NCBI GenBank assembly: GCA_910579865.1
Contig: CAJTXA010000035.1
Span: 1 to 23,281, forward strand
DNA: 23,281 nt
Source: an uncultured Lachnospiraceae bacterium
GTDB taxonomy: Bacteria; Bacillota; Clostridia; Lachnospirales; Lachnospiraceae
Reading direction: 5' to 3'
Under the pieces are notes generated by a model. That model had not been told where the DNA came from, ran no database searches, and worked only from the letters and a program-made list of their open reading frames with translations. The position numbers and the translations under genes are program-made. Numbering within the stretch: position 1 is the first letter of the stretch; the number at the start of each line of letters is the position of its first letter. Of this stretch, positions 7,318-13,108 are shown piece by piece.

Positions 7318-7362
7318 AAGTGTAGATGTCAGAGTTAATTACTCTCTAACTACTACACTTTT
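7318..7362 (+). terminator. Rightward hairpin with short T tract
   Basis: AAGTGTAG (7318-7325) pairs with CTACACTT (7353-7360). An inner AGAG/CTCT pairing (7331-7334 and 7342-7345) is possible. A few T follow. It would end the transcript started at about 6913. Confidence 0.45.
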
Positions 7363-7370
7363 ATGGTACT

Positions 7371-7413
7371 AAAAAGCAACCTCAAACCCTTATCAGATTT
7401 AAGATTGCTTTTT
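7371..7413. terminator. Bidirectional terminator after the 160-residue gene
   Basis: AAAAAGCAA (7371-7379) and TTGCTTTTT (7405-7413) form a stem with T runs in both directions. It lies 10 bases after the stop at 7424 and would end the leftward recombinase transcript. Confidence 0.5.
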
Positions 7414-7423
7414 CTCCATGTCA

Positions 7424-7906
7424 TTAATCAAACTTCCATTTTTCTGTTCCTATTTTAAAATCAAAATATTCACATTTTTTAGCTAATGTATTGCATTTTT
7501 CTTTTCCGTATTTTAAAACGTCTTTTTCATATCGTATTTTATCCCTGATAATATCTTTTAAATCTTCATCTGTATACTCTTTTAGCACAAACGCATATAA
7601 TCCCTGCTTAGCGTTATCATCTGCAATCTCTCTTCCATATTCCATAATGTCATGCTCATATTTCTCTTTATCCACAATCGGTTTAACAGGCATTTCATAC
7701 TGCTCTGGAATAATTTCAGAACTACAATATTTTCCATCTTTCAGATTCTTCATAAACTGTTGTGGTGATACATCAGGATTCATTTTATCCTCATGCATCA
7801 GAGCTTTATTATTCCAATATTCCACTGGCACTGGCTTCTCTGTAGATTCTTTAATGAGCTGCTTCATTCCAGCAAATAATCCTATGATTCCCAATCCATC
7901 AAACAT
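7424..7906 (-). CDS. Hypothetical 160-residue protein coupled to the recombinase
   Basis: The protein opens with a short hydrophobic patch (GLGIIGLFAGM), followed by a polar, charged body with repeated 'YGRE/YGKE' phrases (MEYGREIADDNAKQGLY and LKYGKEKCNTLAKKCEY). The two phrases look like an internal duplication. No family is recognised. Its GGAGG ribosome site lies within the last codons of the recombinase gene, and only three bases separate that stop from this ATG, so the two are translationally coupled. It may be a recombinase partner or passenger; the pairing is the only evidence. Confidence 0.7.
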   Translation of the reverse strand: MFDGLGIIGLFAGMKQLIKESTEKPVPVEYWNNKALMHEDKMNPDVSPQQFMKNLKDGKYCSSEIIPEQYEMPVKPIVDKEKYEHDIMEYGREIADDNAKQGLYAFVLKEYTDEDLKDIIRDKIRYEKDVLKYGKEKCNTLAKKCEYFDFKIGTEKWKFD

Positions 7907-7909
7907 TAT

Positions 7910-8629
7910 TTATTCCTCCTGTTCTGCCAGTTCTGCAAGCAATTCTTTCTTATATTTGTAGAAACTCATTTTAGATATTCCTGCTAATTTCCAAGTTTCC
8001 TCATTATTCAAAGTACCTTCAAAATCCTTGTTATATCTCTTGATTTTTTCTTTTGCTTCAATAGCTTTCTTTACTATAAGTTTCTTTCCAGTCACACCGC
8101 CAATCTGTTTCCCATTTAGCCTAGCAGTTTCAATACCTTCTTTGGTTCTTTGCTGAAGGCATATTACCTCGTTTTCAGACTGTTCAAATGCTTTGTAAAT
8201 ATCCTGTTCAACCTTATTCATCATAAATTTATTGATAGCTGCCATAATTCCTTGAAGTAAATCATCTGTGGCATTATCCCCTGATTTGATATTTATATCT
8301 ATAATGCCCTGCATTGCCTTTTTGTAAGAATCTGTATCAATATGGCGTTCTTTCAGGAATACAAGGGAAATGCCACGCTCAAACAGTTCCTTGTATAAAG
8401 AAAATCCTTCCTCTGCATTTCTGGACATTCTTGAAACTGAATCAAAAATGATAATATCACTTTCTTTCAGTCTTTTATACAATTTGTTCCATTCAGGTCT
8501 GTTTGTCTTTGTTCCTGTATAGGCTTCCTGTACTATAACCGATTCTGGAAACTCTTTTTTTATATTTCTTATCTGTCTGTCAATAGACTGTTTCTTTGTG
8601 CTGATTCTGCAATATCCATACACGCACAT
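7910..8629 (-). CDS. Small serine recombinase (resolvase/invertase family)
   Basis: The 239-residue protein has the catalytic N-terminal domain: YCRIST with nucleophile Ser10 and Arg8, the DRQIRNI helix, and the DSVSRMSRNAEEGF segment that supplies the conserved arginines. A long linker helix (about 110-150) and a C-terminal helix-turn-helix (ETWKLAGISKMSFYKYKK) follow. The length fits a resolvase or invertase, not a large serine integrase. GGAAGGAAG lies about 9 bases before the ATG at 8629. An upstream in-frame extension to 8704 has no ribosome site and crosses repeats. Three copies of a ten-base motif lie just upstream (8649-8732) and look like its binding sites, as resolvases bind next to their own gene. 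It probably resolves cointegrates or multimers. Confidence 0.85.
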   Translation of the reverse strand: MCVYGYCRISTKKQSIDRQIRNIKKEFPESVIVQEAYTGTKTNRPEWNKLYKRLKESDIIIFDSVSRMSRNAEEGFSLYKELFERGISLVFLKERHIDTDSYKKAMQGIIDINIKSGDNATDDLLQGIMAAINKFMMNKVEQDIYKAFEQSENEVICLQQRTKEGIETARLNGKQIGGVTGKKLIVKKAIEAKEKIKRYNKDFEGTLNNEETWKLAGISKMSFYKYKKELLAELAEQEE

Positions 8630-8648
8630 TTTAATCCACTTCCTTCCA

Positions 8649-8732
8649 ACAGTAATAATTCTAACGTTCGTTGGTTTTATTACTGTCAATATACCATGAA
8701 ACAAGCCTTAAATCAAATACTTTTATTACTGT
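8649..8732. promoter_or_regulatory. Candidate res site upstream of the serine recombinase
   Basis: ACAGTAATAA at 8649-8658 is followed by its exact complement TTATTACTGT at 8677-8686 and again at 8723-8732. The first two form an inverted pair with AACGTT near the middle; the third is a lone half. A TTGACA box on the minus strand overlaps the second copy. This arrangement resembles resolvase subsites that also autoregulate the gene. Confidence 0.5.
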
Positions 8733-8857
8733 TTTTATATAGGTTCGTTTTGTTACTTATTATCCCCCTTGCATCTTCAACCCATCCCATATATAATAAG
8801 ACAAAGACATTATTACAAATATATTTTCCATCTGCCAGCAAAAGGAGAAATAGAACT

Positions 8858-9133
8858 ATGACAGAACACACCATATACAAAAAATCCAATCTTGACAAAT
8901 TCAAAAAAAGATTTTCCAGAATCGGCAGCAGGATAGAAGATATTTTCCTGTCTGTTTCCCTATGGCTTGCAGATATTCTTCATTCCGCTAGGTTAAATAA
9001 TTGGATAGAATCATATACTGAAAAGCGGATGCAGAAACTACAACATGAGATTATAAGGCAGCAGTGGCATAAAGTTTCTTTAGAAAAATCTCTTGATTCC
9101 ATTCGCCAGAAACAGAATCAATTTGCAGATTGA
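8858..9133 (+). CDS. Small basic coiled-coil protein
   Basis: The 91-residue protein is rich in K, R and Q, with helical heptad-like stretches (EKRMQKLQHEIIRQQWHK and SLEKSLDSIRQKQNQ) and an amphipathic middle (FLSVSLWLADILHSARL). I know no family for it. The ATG at 8858 is chosen because AAGGAGA sits 8 bases before it. An upstream frame to 8696 has no site and reads through AT-rich intergenic sequence. It is divergent from the recombinase and could be controlled by the same repeats. A short amphipathic helix with a basic coil would fit a DNA-bound or membrane-associated accessory, which is speculation. Confidence 0.6.
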   Translation: MTEHTIYKKSNLDKFKKRFSRIGSRIEDIFLSVSLWLADILHSARLNNWIESYTEKRMQKLQHEIIRQQWHKVSLEKSLDSIRQKQNQFAD

Positions 9134-9141
9134 AAAAATGC

Positions 9142-9170
9142 TTGAATCCTATTACTAGATATGCTATATT
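9142..9170 (+). promoter_or_regulatory. Promoter of the antitoxin RNA
   Basis: TTGAAT (9142-9147) and TATATT (9165-9170) are 17 bases apart. Transcription would begin near 9177 and run into the hairpin at 9233-9271. Confidence 0.6.
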
Positions 9171-9176
9171 ATAAGC

Positions 9177-9272
9177 ACAAAAAGAAATCAACCGCCCACA
9201 AAGTAGGTTGACCGAATATCAAAATAGAAAATCCACTCCGACACTCGCCAAAGTATACAGGAGTGGTTTTTC
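9177..9272 (+). ncRNA. Antitoxin RNA of an Fst/par-like type I system
   Basis: A predicted RNA of about 95 bases starts after the 9142-9170 promoter and ends at the shared terminator. It carries TCAACC ... GGTTGA, a small stem. Its first bases (AGAAATCAACCG) recur in the 5' leader of the toxin mRNA on the opposite strand. As a result GCCCAC here can pair with GTGGGC in the toxin leader, and GGTTGA with TCAACC. Convergent transcripts with a shared terminator and matching 5' repeats are the hallmark of par/Fst loci. The RNA ends are inferred. Confidence 0.6.
9233..9271. terminator. Shared bidirectional terminator of the toxin-antitoxin pair
   Basis: CCACTCC (9233-9239) pairs with GGAGTGG (9260-9266), followed by five T rightwards and ATTTT leftwards. 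Both the antitoxin RNA and the toxin mRNA would stop here, giving about 40 bases of true complementarity. Confidence 0.7.
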
Positions 9273-9281
9273 TATGTATGG

Positions 9282-9371
9282 CTACTTACAAAATGTAAAG
9301 ATAAATGTAAGCAATGCCAAAAGGAATAACCCGAAGGTCATTAAATCCTTAAAATCAAAATGATTTTTCAT
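9282..9371 (-). CDS. Type I toxin, holin-like short membrane peptide
   Basis: The 29-residue peptide begins MKNHFDFKDLMTFGLFLLAL and continues LTFIFTFCK: a polar head, one hydrophobic helix and a C-terminal lysine. This matches the plan of 'putative holin-like toxin' and Fst-type peptides, which insert in the membrane and depolarise the cell when not silenced. The start at 9371 is chosen because GGGGGTG lies 6 bases upstream; ATG at 9377 would add MP. The promoter is at 9439-9467 and the leader shares repeats with the antitoxin RNA. The gene is probably a stability module for the mobile region. Family assignment is by plan, length and context. Confidence 0.7.
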   Translation of the reverse strand: MKNHFDFKDLMTFGLFLLALLTFIFTFCK

Positions 9372-9438
9372 AGGCATCACCCCCATTCTGTTAAAATGGA
9401 AGGTCAGCCCACCCTGCAACACGGTTGATTTCTTGATA

Positions 9439-9467
9439 ATCATACCATAAACACTGGATTGCTTCAA
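9439..9467 (-). promoter_or_regulatory. Promoter of the toxin mRNA
   Basis: TTGAAG (9462-9467) and TATGAT (9439-9444) on the minus strand are 17 bases apart. The mRNA would start near 9432 and leave a leader of about 60 bases containing AGAAATCAACCG and GGTGGGCTGACC. Confidence 0.6.
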
Positions 9468-9476
9468 CAATTTTCC

Positions 9477-9509
9477 ACATGATTTTCCATGGTTATACAT
9501 GATTTTCCA
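9477..9509 (+). repeat. Direct repeat upstream of the toxin promoter
   Basis: ACATGATTTTCCA occurs at 9477-9489 and 9497-9509, a 20-base period, which is about two helical turns. It could be a binding site for a regulator of the toxin promoter. Confidence 0.45.
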
Positions 9510-9565
9510 GCACCAATCCTTTTATTGTTCGATTATAAATTTTATATGGATATTATGCAATCATG

Positions 9566-9594
9566 TTTTTTAGTGTTTACCTTTATTAGTTATC
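9566..9594 (-). repeat. Shared 3'-end motif, copy 2 (after the RHH gene)
   Basis: A near copy of the 6312-6340 sequence at the same position relative to a stop codon; see that entry. Confidence 0.45.
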
Positions 9595-9816
9595 ATGGTT
9601 ATCTGATTCTGCTCCCACTGGAATAAAGTCTGGTACTGCATCTGCTAATAAACGATTCACTAATCCATTAACACTTTCACCATTTTTCTTTGCAAATTCT
9701 TTCAAATGTTCTCTTTCCCCTTTATTTACTTGTATTGCAATTCTATCATAATTTCTATTGTTGTATGCGTTTTTTGCTACTGTTTGAGAATTTTTCCCAT
9801 CTTCTCTTTTTCTCAT
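9586..9816 (-). CDS. Ribbon-helix-helix DNA-binding protein (Arc-like)
   Basis: The 76-residue protein has a flexible basic N-terminus, then the ribbon-helix-helix core: strand YDRIAIQVNKG, helix EREHLKEFAKKNG, turn ESVNG, helix LVNRLLADAV. An acidic tail follows. Proteins of this type are autorepressors, antitoxins or relaxosome accessories that bind short palindromes as dimers. The ATG at 9816 follows GAGG by 5 bases; a longer frame begins within the promoter. That promoter (TTGCAC, 17 bases, TATACT) is at 9851-9879. Its -35 lies in TACTTGCACA, a phrase also found in the promoter of the 12876 gene, so both may share a repressor. No toxin partner is obvious next to it. Confidence 0.75.
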   Translation of the reverse strand: MRKREDGKNSQTVAKNAYNNRNYDRIAIQVNKGEREHLKEFAKKNGESVNGLVNRLLADAVPDFIPVGAESDNHDN

Positions 9817-9850
9817 AATAACCTCACTCCTTCTTCTATTATTCTCTATA

Positions 9851-9879
9851 AGTATAACATACCAAATAACCGTGTGCAA
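9851..9879 (-). promoter_or_regulatory. Promoter of the RHH gene with TACTTGCACA box
   Basis: TTGCAC (9874-9879) and TATACT (9851-9856) are 17 bases apart on the minus strand. The -35 is embedded in TACTTGCACA, which recurs in the promoter at 12954-12987. Confidence 0.6.
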
Positions 9880-9958
9880 GTATCAATGTTATGAAAAGCC
9901 TATTACAATTCCAGATAGACTTTTCAAAATTTTCAATCAACAATTTTCCGCTACACAT

Positions 9959-10114
9959 TTACGCCTTTTCGATTGTAACCAAATATGTATAGTCCTTTGT
10001 CTTAATTTCTGTATATCCATTATCAGGATTGACTATAACACTTGCATCAATCCCTATATCATCCAAAAATGCTTGCATCATAGCTTCATTGACAATATAG
10101 ATACCTTTTTACAT
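9959..10114 (-). pseudogene. Small gene with a stop at codon 2
   Basis: GGAGG lies 9 bases before the ATG at 10114, but the next codon is TAA. The same frame then stays open for 49 codons and reads like real protein: KGIYIVNEAMMQAFLDDIGI, then DASVIVNPDNGYTEIKTK, ending TIEKA. Restoring codon 2 (for example AAA) would give a 51-residue product of unknown family. Alternatives are a one-base loss in the run of A after the upstream ATG at 10122, or initiation at the internal ATG pair without a ribosome site. It lies 20 bases after the HNH gene and would be read with it. Confidence 0.45.
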
Positions 10115-10134
10115 AAAAGCATACCTCCAATTCC

Positions 10135-10572
10135 CTACAAAAGACAAATTCTTTTACAAGCATTACGAATTTTCCCAAACAAACGCTGAAAATATAAATA
10201 TCGTCCTGCCCTGATAACAGCATCAATAAAAGTATCATTGTCTAACTGGTTTTTTAATTCGTTACAAGTCCAGCATAAAGCCTGTAAGTTTTCATCCCTG
10301 CTTGTACCGCCCTTGCATTTTGCTGTGATATGGTCTAATGTCATATAATCCTTTTCATTTGGATTTTCCATCTGTAATCTCATACCACAAAAACAACATT
10401 TCCCATTACATTTATTAAATATACGTTCCTTTTTCCCTTGTATTTTCCTATGTCTTTTCTCTGCTGCCTTGCTTATTTTAACAGATTCTTCATAAGTTGC
10501 ATCTGATTTTTCCATACTTGAATCAGTAATTATGACATTTTCCAGAATGATTTTATTACAACTGATTTTCAT
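10135..10572 (-). CDS. HNH endonuclease family protein
   Basis: The 145-residue protein has a zinc-stabilised HNH core. Cys59 and Cys62 (CCFCG) form the first knuckle, Asp80-His81 (LDHI) gives the catalytic His, GG follows, then Asn95 and the second knuckle Cys100 and Cys103 with Asn104 (NLQALCWTCNELK). This is the McrA/'5-methylcytosine-specific' style HNH often found in phages and mobile elements as nicking or double-strand nucleases. The ATG at 10572 is taken because GGGAGGGTG is just upstream. Longer frames run through a CAGCGGAAA/TTTCCGCTG hairpin (10593-10629). It could serve DNA packaging, homing or defence; the sequence does not say which. Confidence 0.75.
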   Translation of the reverse strand: MKISCNKIILENVIITDSSMEKSDATYEESVKISKAAEKRHRKIQGKKERIFNKCNGKCCFCGMRLQMENPNEKDYMTLDHITAKCKGGTSRDENLQALCWTCNELKNQLDNDTFIDAVIRAGRYLYFQRLFGKIRNACKRICLL

Positions 10573-10592
10573 ACTGTCACCCTCCCTTTTGT

Positions 10593-10629
10593 CAGCGGAA
10601 AACAGATATACGACAACCGCTTTCCGCTG
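10593..10629. repeat. Hairpin between two leftward genes
   Basis: CAGCGGAAA and TTTCCGCTG form a 9-base stem around a loop of about 20 bases, between the 120-residue gene and the HNH ribosome site. The same CAGCGGAAA core is in the inverted repeat at 2904-3005. No T run follows, so a simple terminator is unlikely. Confidence 0.4.
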
Positions 10630-10672
10630 TACTTTGTTAGTCATGCTATGTAAGTTTTGGTAAACCAATTAT

Positions 10673-11035
10673 TTAGATTGAAATATGAAGCGAATACCTA
10701 AAATCCTTCACTTCAAATTCAAACTCAAACAACCCATTGCCGTAATCCTTTACCAGACAATTATGAATCTCATCCAGAAGGATATTTACAATAACAGTGC
10801 TACATCTGCCAGTATTCTTTTTGAGAATCAAGCGATTATCTTGAATAGAGTTTACCTCTACAGTTACATTCTTCTCTTTGCTACGTGCCAGCAACATAGA
10901 ATGTTCTGTAAGATTGACCGAAACATCTATTTCCTTCAGTTTGTTGTGTTTGGTGAATAACTTTGACAATACTTTTTTCTCTGAATCCTCTGTGAATCCA
11001 TGATTAATAAGAAACTCTCTGTCGAATGTGTTCAT
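10673..11035 (-). CDS. Hypothetical 120-residue protein
   Basis: A soluble protein alternating short charged helices with beta-like stretches (KNVTVEVNSIQDNRLILKK and LFEFEFEVKDFRYSLHISI). No family recognised. AAGG lies about 8 bases before the ATG at 11035. It sits in a leftward series of short genes from 12876 to 9959 with similar spacing and codon use, typical of the accessory genes of plasmids and integrative elements. Confidence 0.65.
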   Translation of the reverse strand: MNTFDREFLINHGFTEDSEKKVLSKLFTKHNKLKEIDVSVNLTEHSMLLARSKEKNVTVEVNSIQDNRLILKKNTGRCSTVIVNILLDEIHNCLVKDYGNGLFEFEFEVKDFRYSLHISI

Positions 11036-11131
11036 GATATTTTACCTTCTTTCTCCCCGATATGCCGATAGGTCAGCAATTTTAATTTGTATTGAATATT
11101 TTTGTGTTGCAAATATTTTCAAGCTATTTAC

Positions 11132-11353
11132 CTATGCCATTGCTCCATCTTCATTCAGATACACAACTGTTTTCCTTGTTCTAAACTTGATTGAATAACA
11201 TTTATTTTTACAGATTCTTTCATTGACTAATTCATCTCCATGTGTACTGATAAACGCATCAATTTCAGGGAATAACTCACGAATCGTAGTAAAGAATGAT
11301 TTCATTTCATTACAGGTTGATACGCTGCCTGTTTCATATACTTTTCTTTTCAT
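11132..11353 (-). CDS. Hypothetical 73-residue protein
   Basis: A small, basic protein (MKRKVYETGSVSTCNEMKSF) with a beta-like end (CYSIKFRTRKTVVYLNEDG). GGAGG is 9 bases before the ATG and lies within the last codons of the ParB-like gene, so its translation is coupled to that frame. No family recognised. Confidence 0.65.
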   Translation of the reverse strand: MKRKVYETGSVSTCNEMKSFFTTIRELFPEIDAFISTHGDELVNERICKNKCYSIKFRTRKTVVYLNEDGAMA

Positions 11354-11354
11354 A

Positions 11355-12158
11355 TTATTTTACCTCCTTTAATTTATTATTAATATTGTAATCCATTGTA
11401 TCAGCCCAAGCCTTTATAGCATTTACCGCTTCAACATATCCCCTACGCTCTAATTCTGGTATTTCATTTATTTTGTCCGATAACCAAACATATCCACCTA
11501 CTTTTTCAATAAATGTATTTACCTTAGAACAGAAGAGTAATACAGAATCTTGTAACTGTTTTTCATATTGCCTTTCTGTAGATGAATCATTCATAGTTTC
11601 AATTTGTTTTCTCAAATCTTGATTCTCTGAAACCTTACTTTCAAATTGTTTGCGAAGGTTTTTATAATCTTCTTCATATCCTTTCAACAATTCTTTTGTA
11701 GATTCATAATCATCTGGATAAACTGTTTCTTTTTGGATTTTCACTTGTTGTTCCTTACTTTCTTCCAATTCTTGCTGTAAAGAATCAACCTTTTGTTTAC
11801 AGTCAGCAATAGCAGCATCTTTTTCTTGAAGTTTATCAATATAAGACTTTACTTCTTTTGCAGTCAACTTTTTAGTTATATCCATTTCCTTTATCAATTC
11901 TTCCTGTTCCTTCTCTGACAGATTCCTCATAATAGATAGGGCAGTAGTCTTAGTAACAATACCAGTATCAACCAGTTCTGACAGTTCAGGTATCATATTG
12001 GCAAGCTGTTTGTAATTTTGGAGAGTGGGAATTGAAATACCTAAATCTGCTGCAAGTTCTTCTTGTGATTTCAAGTTATAATTATTATCAGTTGATTTTC
12101 TGTTACCACCATGTTCAATCCCATAAATCCTTTCCAGTTCTTTAATTCTCCCATTGCT
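11355..12158 (-). pseudogene. ParB/KorB-like partition protein lacking its N-terminal domain
   Basis: The open frame runs from 12158, just after a TAG at 12159-12161, and has no ATG or ribosome site at its front. The only alternative start, TTG at 12074, has neither. The front reads RIKELERIYGIEHGGNRKST, then the helix-turn-helix SQEELAADLGISIPTLQNYK, then the KorB-like helical segment (SELVDTGIVTKTTALSIMRN). A coiled-coil stretch (about 85-165) and a C-terminal helical domain follow. Intact relatives carry a ParB CTP-binding nuclease-like domain of about 100 residues before this point; it is absent. Either a deletion removed it or the gene is a decayed remnant. The downstream 73-residue gene is coupled to it. 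The frame is otherwise clean over 800 bases, so loss is recent or the fragment is still used as a DNA-binding protein. Confidence 0.6.
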
Positions 12159-12190
12159 CTATATCTCCATCTTTTCTATTACCCTGCTGC

Positions 12191-12247
12191 CCTATGCAGT
12201 GAATTAGGAATAACCATTGATTCTTTGATAAAGTTTACTGCATAAGG
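12191..12247. repeat. Inverted repeat in front of the ParB-like fragment
   Basis: CCTATGCAGT (12191-12200) and ACTGCATAAGG (12237-12247) are complementary except for one extra base, around a 36-base loop. It sits where the missing start of the ParB-like gene would be expected and could be a deletion scar, operator or partition site. Confidence 0.35.
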
Positions 12248-12280
12248 CATCCGCATTTTATTGTGCCTGTTTATGTGCTG

Positions 12281-12454
12281 TTATGCATTCAAGTTAGGGC
12301 ATAAACCCAAACCGCCATCCGCTTTAGGAACTCTTCTAAATGCTTCTCTATGTGGGCAGTTCCTTTTGTCGCAATCTGGACAATAGCATTTTACATACTC
12401 TTCATAACTCATTTTCCAGTTTGTGCCATTTTCAAATTGTTCTTTGCTCATCAT
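12281..12454 (-). CDS. Cysteine-rich 57-residue protein
   Basis: Too short for most gene finders but well supported: GGAGG lies 10 bases before the ATG at 12454. The protein holds a tight cluster, CYCPDCDKRNCPHREAFRR, plus a final CPN. Four or more Cys and a His within 40 residues suggest a zinc knuckle or ribbon. It lies between the 92-residue gene and the ParB-like fragment in the same direction. No family is recognised; small zinc-finger proteins of this size are frequent in phages and conjugative elements. Confidence 0.6.
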   Translation of the reverse strand: MMSKEQFENGTNWKMSYEEYVKCYCPDCDKRNCPHREAFRRVPKADGGLGLCPNLNA

Positions 12455-12513
12455 ATTACTTCATCCTCCATCTATTTCTTTGATAATTCTTTGATTGTTT
12501 ACAGTTGCTACCC

Positions 12514-12590
12514 CCTGCCATTGATTGGCAATTATCATTGAACCAATGACAGGAACGCTTAGAGCTTAAAGCCTGTTTATAGTCGCTCTA
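12514..12590. repeat. Two hairpins between short leftward genes
   Basis: CCTGCCATTG pairs with CAATGACAGG (about 12514-12552, one mismatch), and AGTCG with CGACT (about 12579-12594). Neither is followed by a convincing T run on the minus strand. They form a structured leader before the 57-residue gene. Confidence 0.4.
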
Positions 12591-12597
12591 ACGACTG

Positions 12598-12876
12598 TTA
12601 TTTGACACGCAATACATTGTAAGAAGTTGTCTTTTCAAATGGTTTTAAATCCTCACCAAATATTTCTTGCAGCTTTCCCTTATCTAATGTGGTTCTGCTT
12701 TGCGGTTTATAAGTAATCTTTGCCGTGTCGGTGATTTCTGTATCAATTCCATTTTCTGTCATGTAAGAAATGATTTCACGCTCTACTGATTTCAGTTCGT
12801 TTTCAAGCTCTTCTTTCATAGCTTTTAAACTTCTTAATTCCTGTACCTTCGTTTCTAATTCTTTTTTTGTCAACAT
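12598..12876 (-). CDS. Small coiled-coil, phage/plasmid-type protein
   Basis: The 92-residue protein has an N-terminal coiled coil (ELETKVQELRSLKAMKEELE) followed by a beta-rich end: TDTAKITYKPQSRTTLD, then FEKTTSYNVLRVK. This plan, a coil plus a '...Y...R.D...L.......F...T....RF.V' tail, is common to small phage and plasmid accessory proteins of unknown role, often next to recombination genes. GGAGG is 8 bases before the ATG at 12876. The promoter at 12954-12982 makes it the first gene of the leftward series. Confidence 0.65.
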   Translation of the reverse strand: MLTKKELETKVQELRSLKAMKEELENELKSVEREIISYMTENGIDTEITDTAKITYKPQSRTTLDKGKLQEIFGEDLKPFEKTTSYNVLRVK

Positions 12877-12953
12877 GATTCATACCTCCGTAATTTTGAT
12901 TTTGGTTTTGTTTTTTTGTTTTAATTTTGTTTCGCTTGTTTGTTGTTGAATAC

Positions 12954-12982
12954 ATCATATCAAATAATTTATACTTGTGCAA
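12954..12982 (-). promoter_or_regulatory. Promoter of the leftward small-gene series
   Basis: TTGCAC (12977-12982) and TATGAT (12954-12959) on the minus strand are 17 bases apart. The -35 is part of TACTTGCACA (12978-12987), the phrase also found at the RHH promoter. Confidence 0.6.
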
Positions 12983-13000
12983 GTAGTAATAATTCACAAA

Positions 13001-13057
13001 ATATAGGTGTGTAAGTGGTCAAATATTTAGTTATTATTGCTACTTACACACCTATAT
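13001..13057. promoter_or_regulatory. 16-base inverted repeat between divergent promoters, probable operator
   Basis: ATATAGGTGTGTAAGT (13001-13016) is the exact complement of ACTTACACACCTATAT (13042-13057), 25 bases apart. The right arm contains the -35 box of the ardC promoter and the left arm lies 18 bases from the leftward promoter, so a protein bridging both arms could control both directions. As RNA it would also form a hairpin followed by T, hence a transcript-level role is possible. Confidence 0.6.
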
Positions 13058-13073
13058 GTTTTTTGTATATAAT
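13044..13073 (+). promoter_or_regulatory. Promoter of ardC
   Basis: TTACAC (13044-13049) and a perfect TATAAT (13068-13073) are 18 bases apart, 36 bases before the ATG at 13109. Confidence 0.55.
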
Positions 13074-13108
13074 CATACCAGAAAACAAATCAAAGGAAAG
13101 TGTTACAT

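Larger units (their letters stand above)
6658..7423. other. Long AT-rich stretch with a rightward promoter, a small frame and two hairpins
   Basis: No gene longer than 38 codons is convincing. Features seen are a strong rightward promoter (6877-6906), about 200 bases of extremely AT-rich leader, a 38-codon frame (7125-7241), a hairpin with T tract (7318-7362) and a bidirectional terminator (7371-7413). Together they outline a rightward transcript of about 450 bases that may be mainly non-coding. Confidence 0.5.

Noticed and set aside
8696..8857. N-terminal extension of the 91-residue gene
   Set aside because: It has no ribosome site, crosses recombinase repeats and reads as AT-rich intergenic DNA; the ATG at 8858 has AAGGAGA.
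9378..9500. Longer version of the toxin frame
   Set aside because: It runs through the toxin promoter and leader repeats; the ribosome site fits the ATG at 9371.
12803..12997. Leftward 64-codon frame overlapping the 92-residue gene
   Set aside because: It covers the promoter of that gene and is composed of K/N/Q codons from an A-rich leader.
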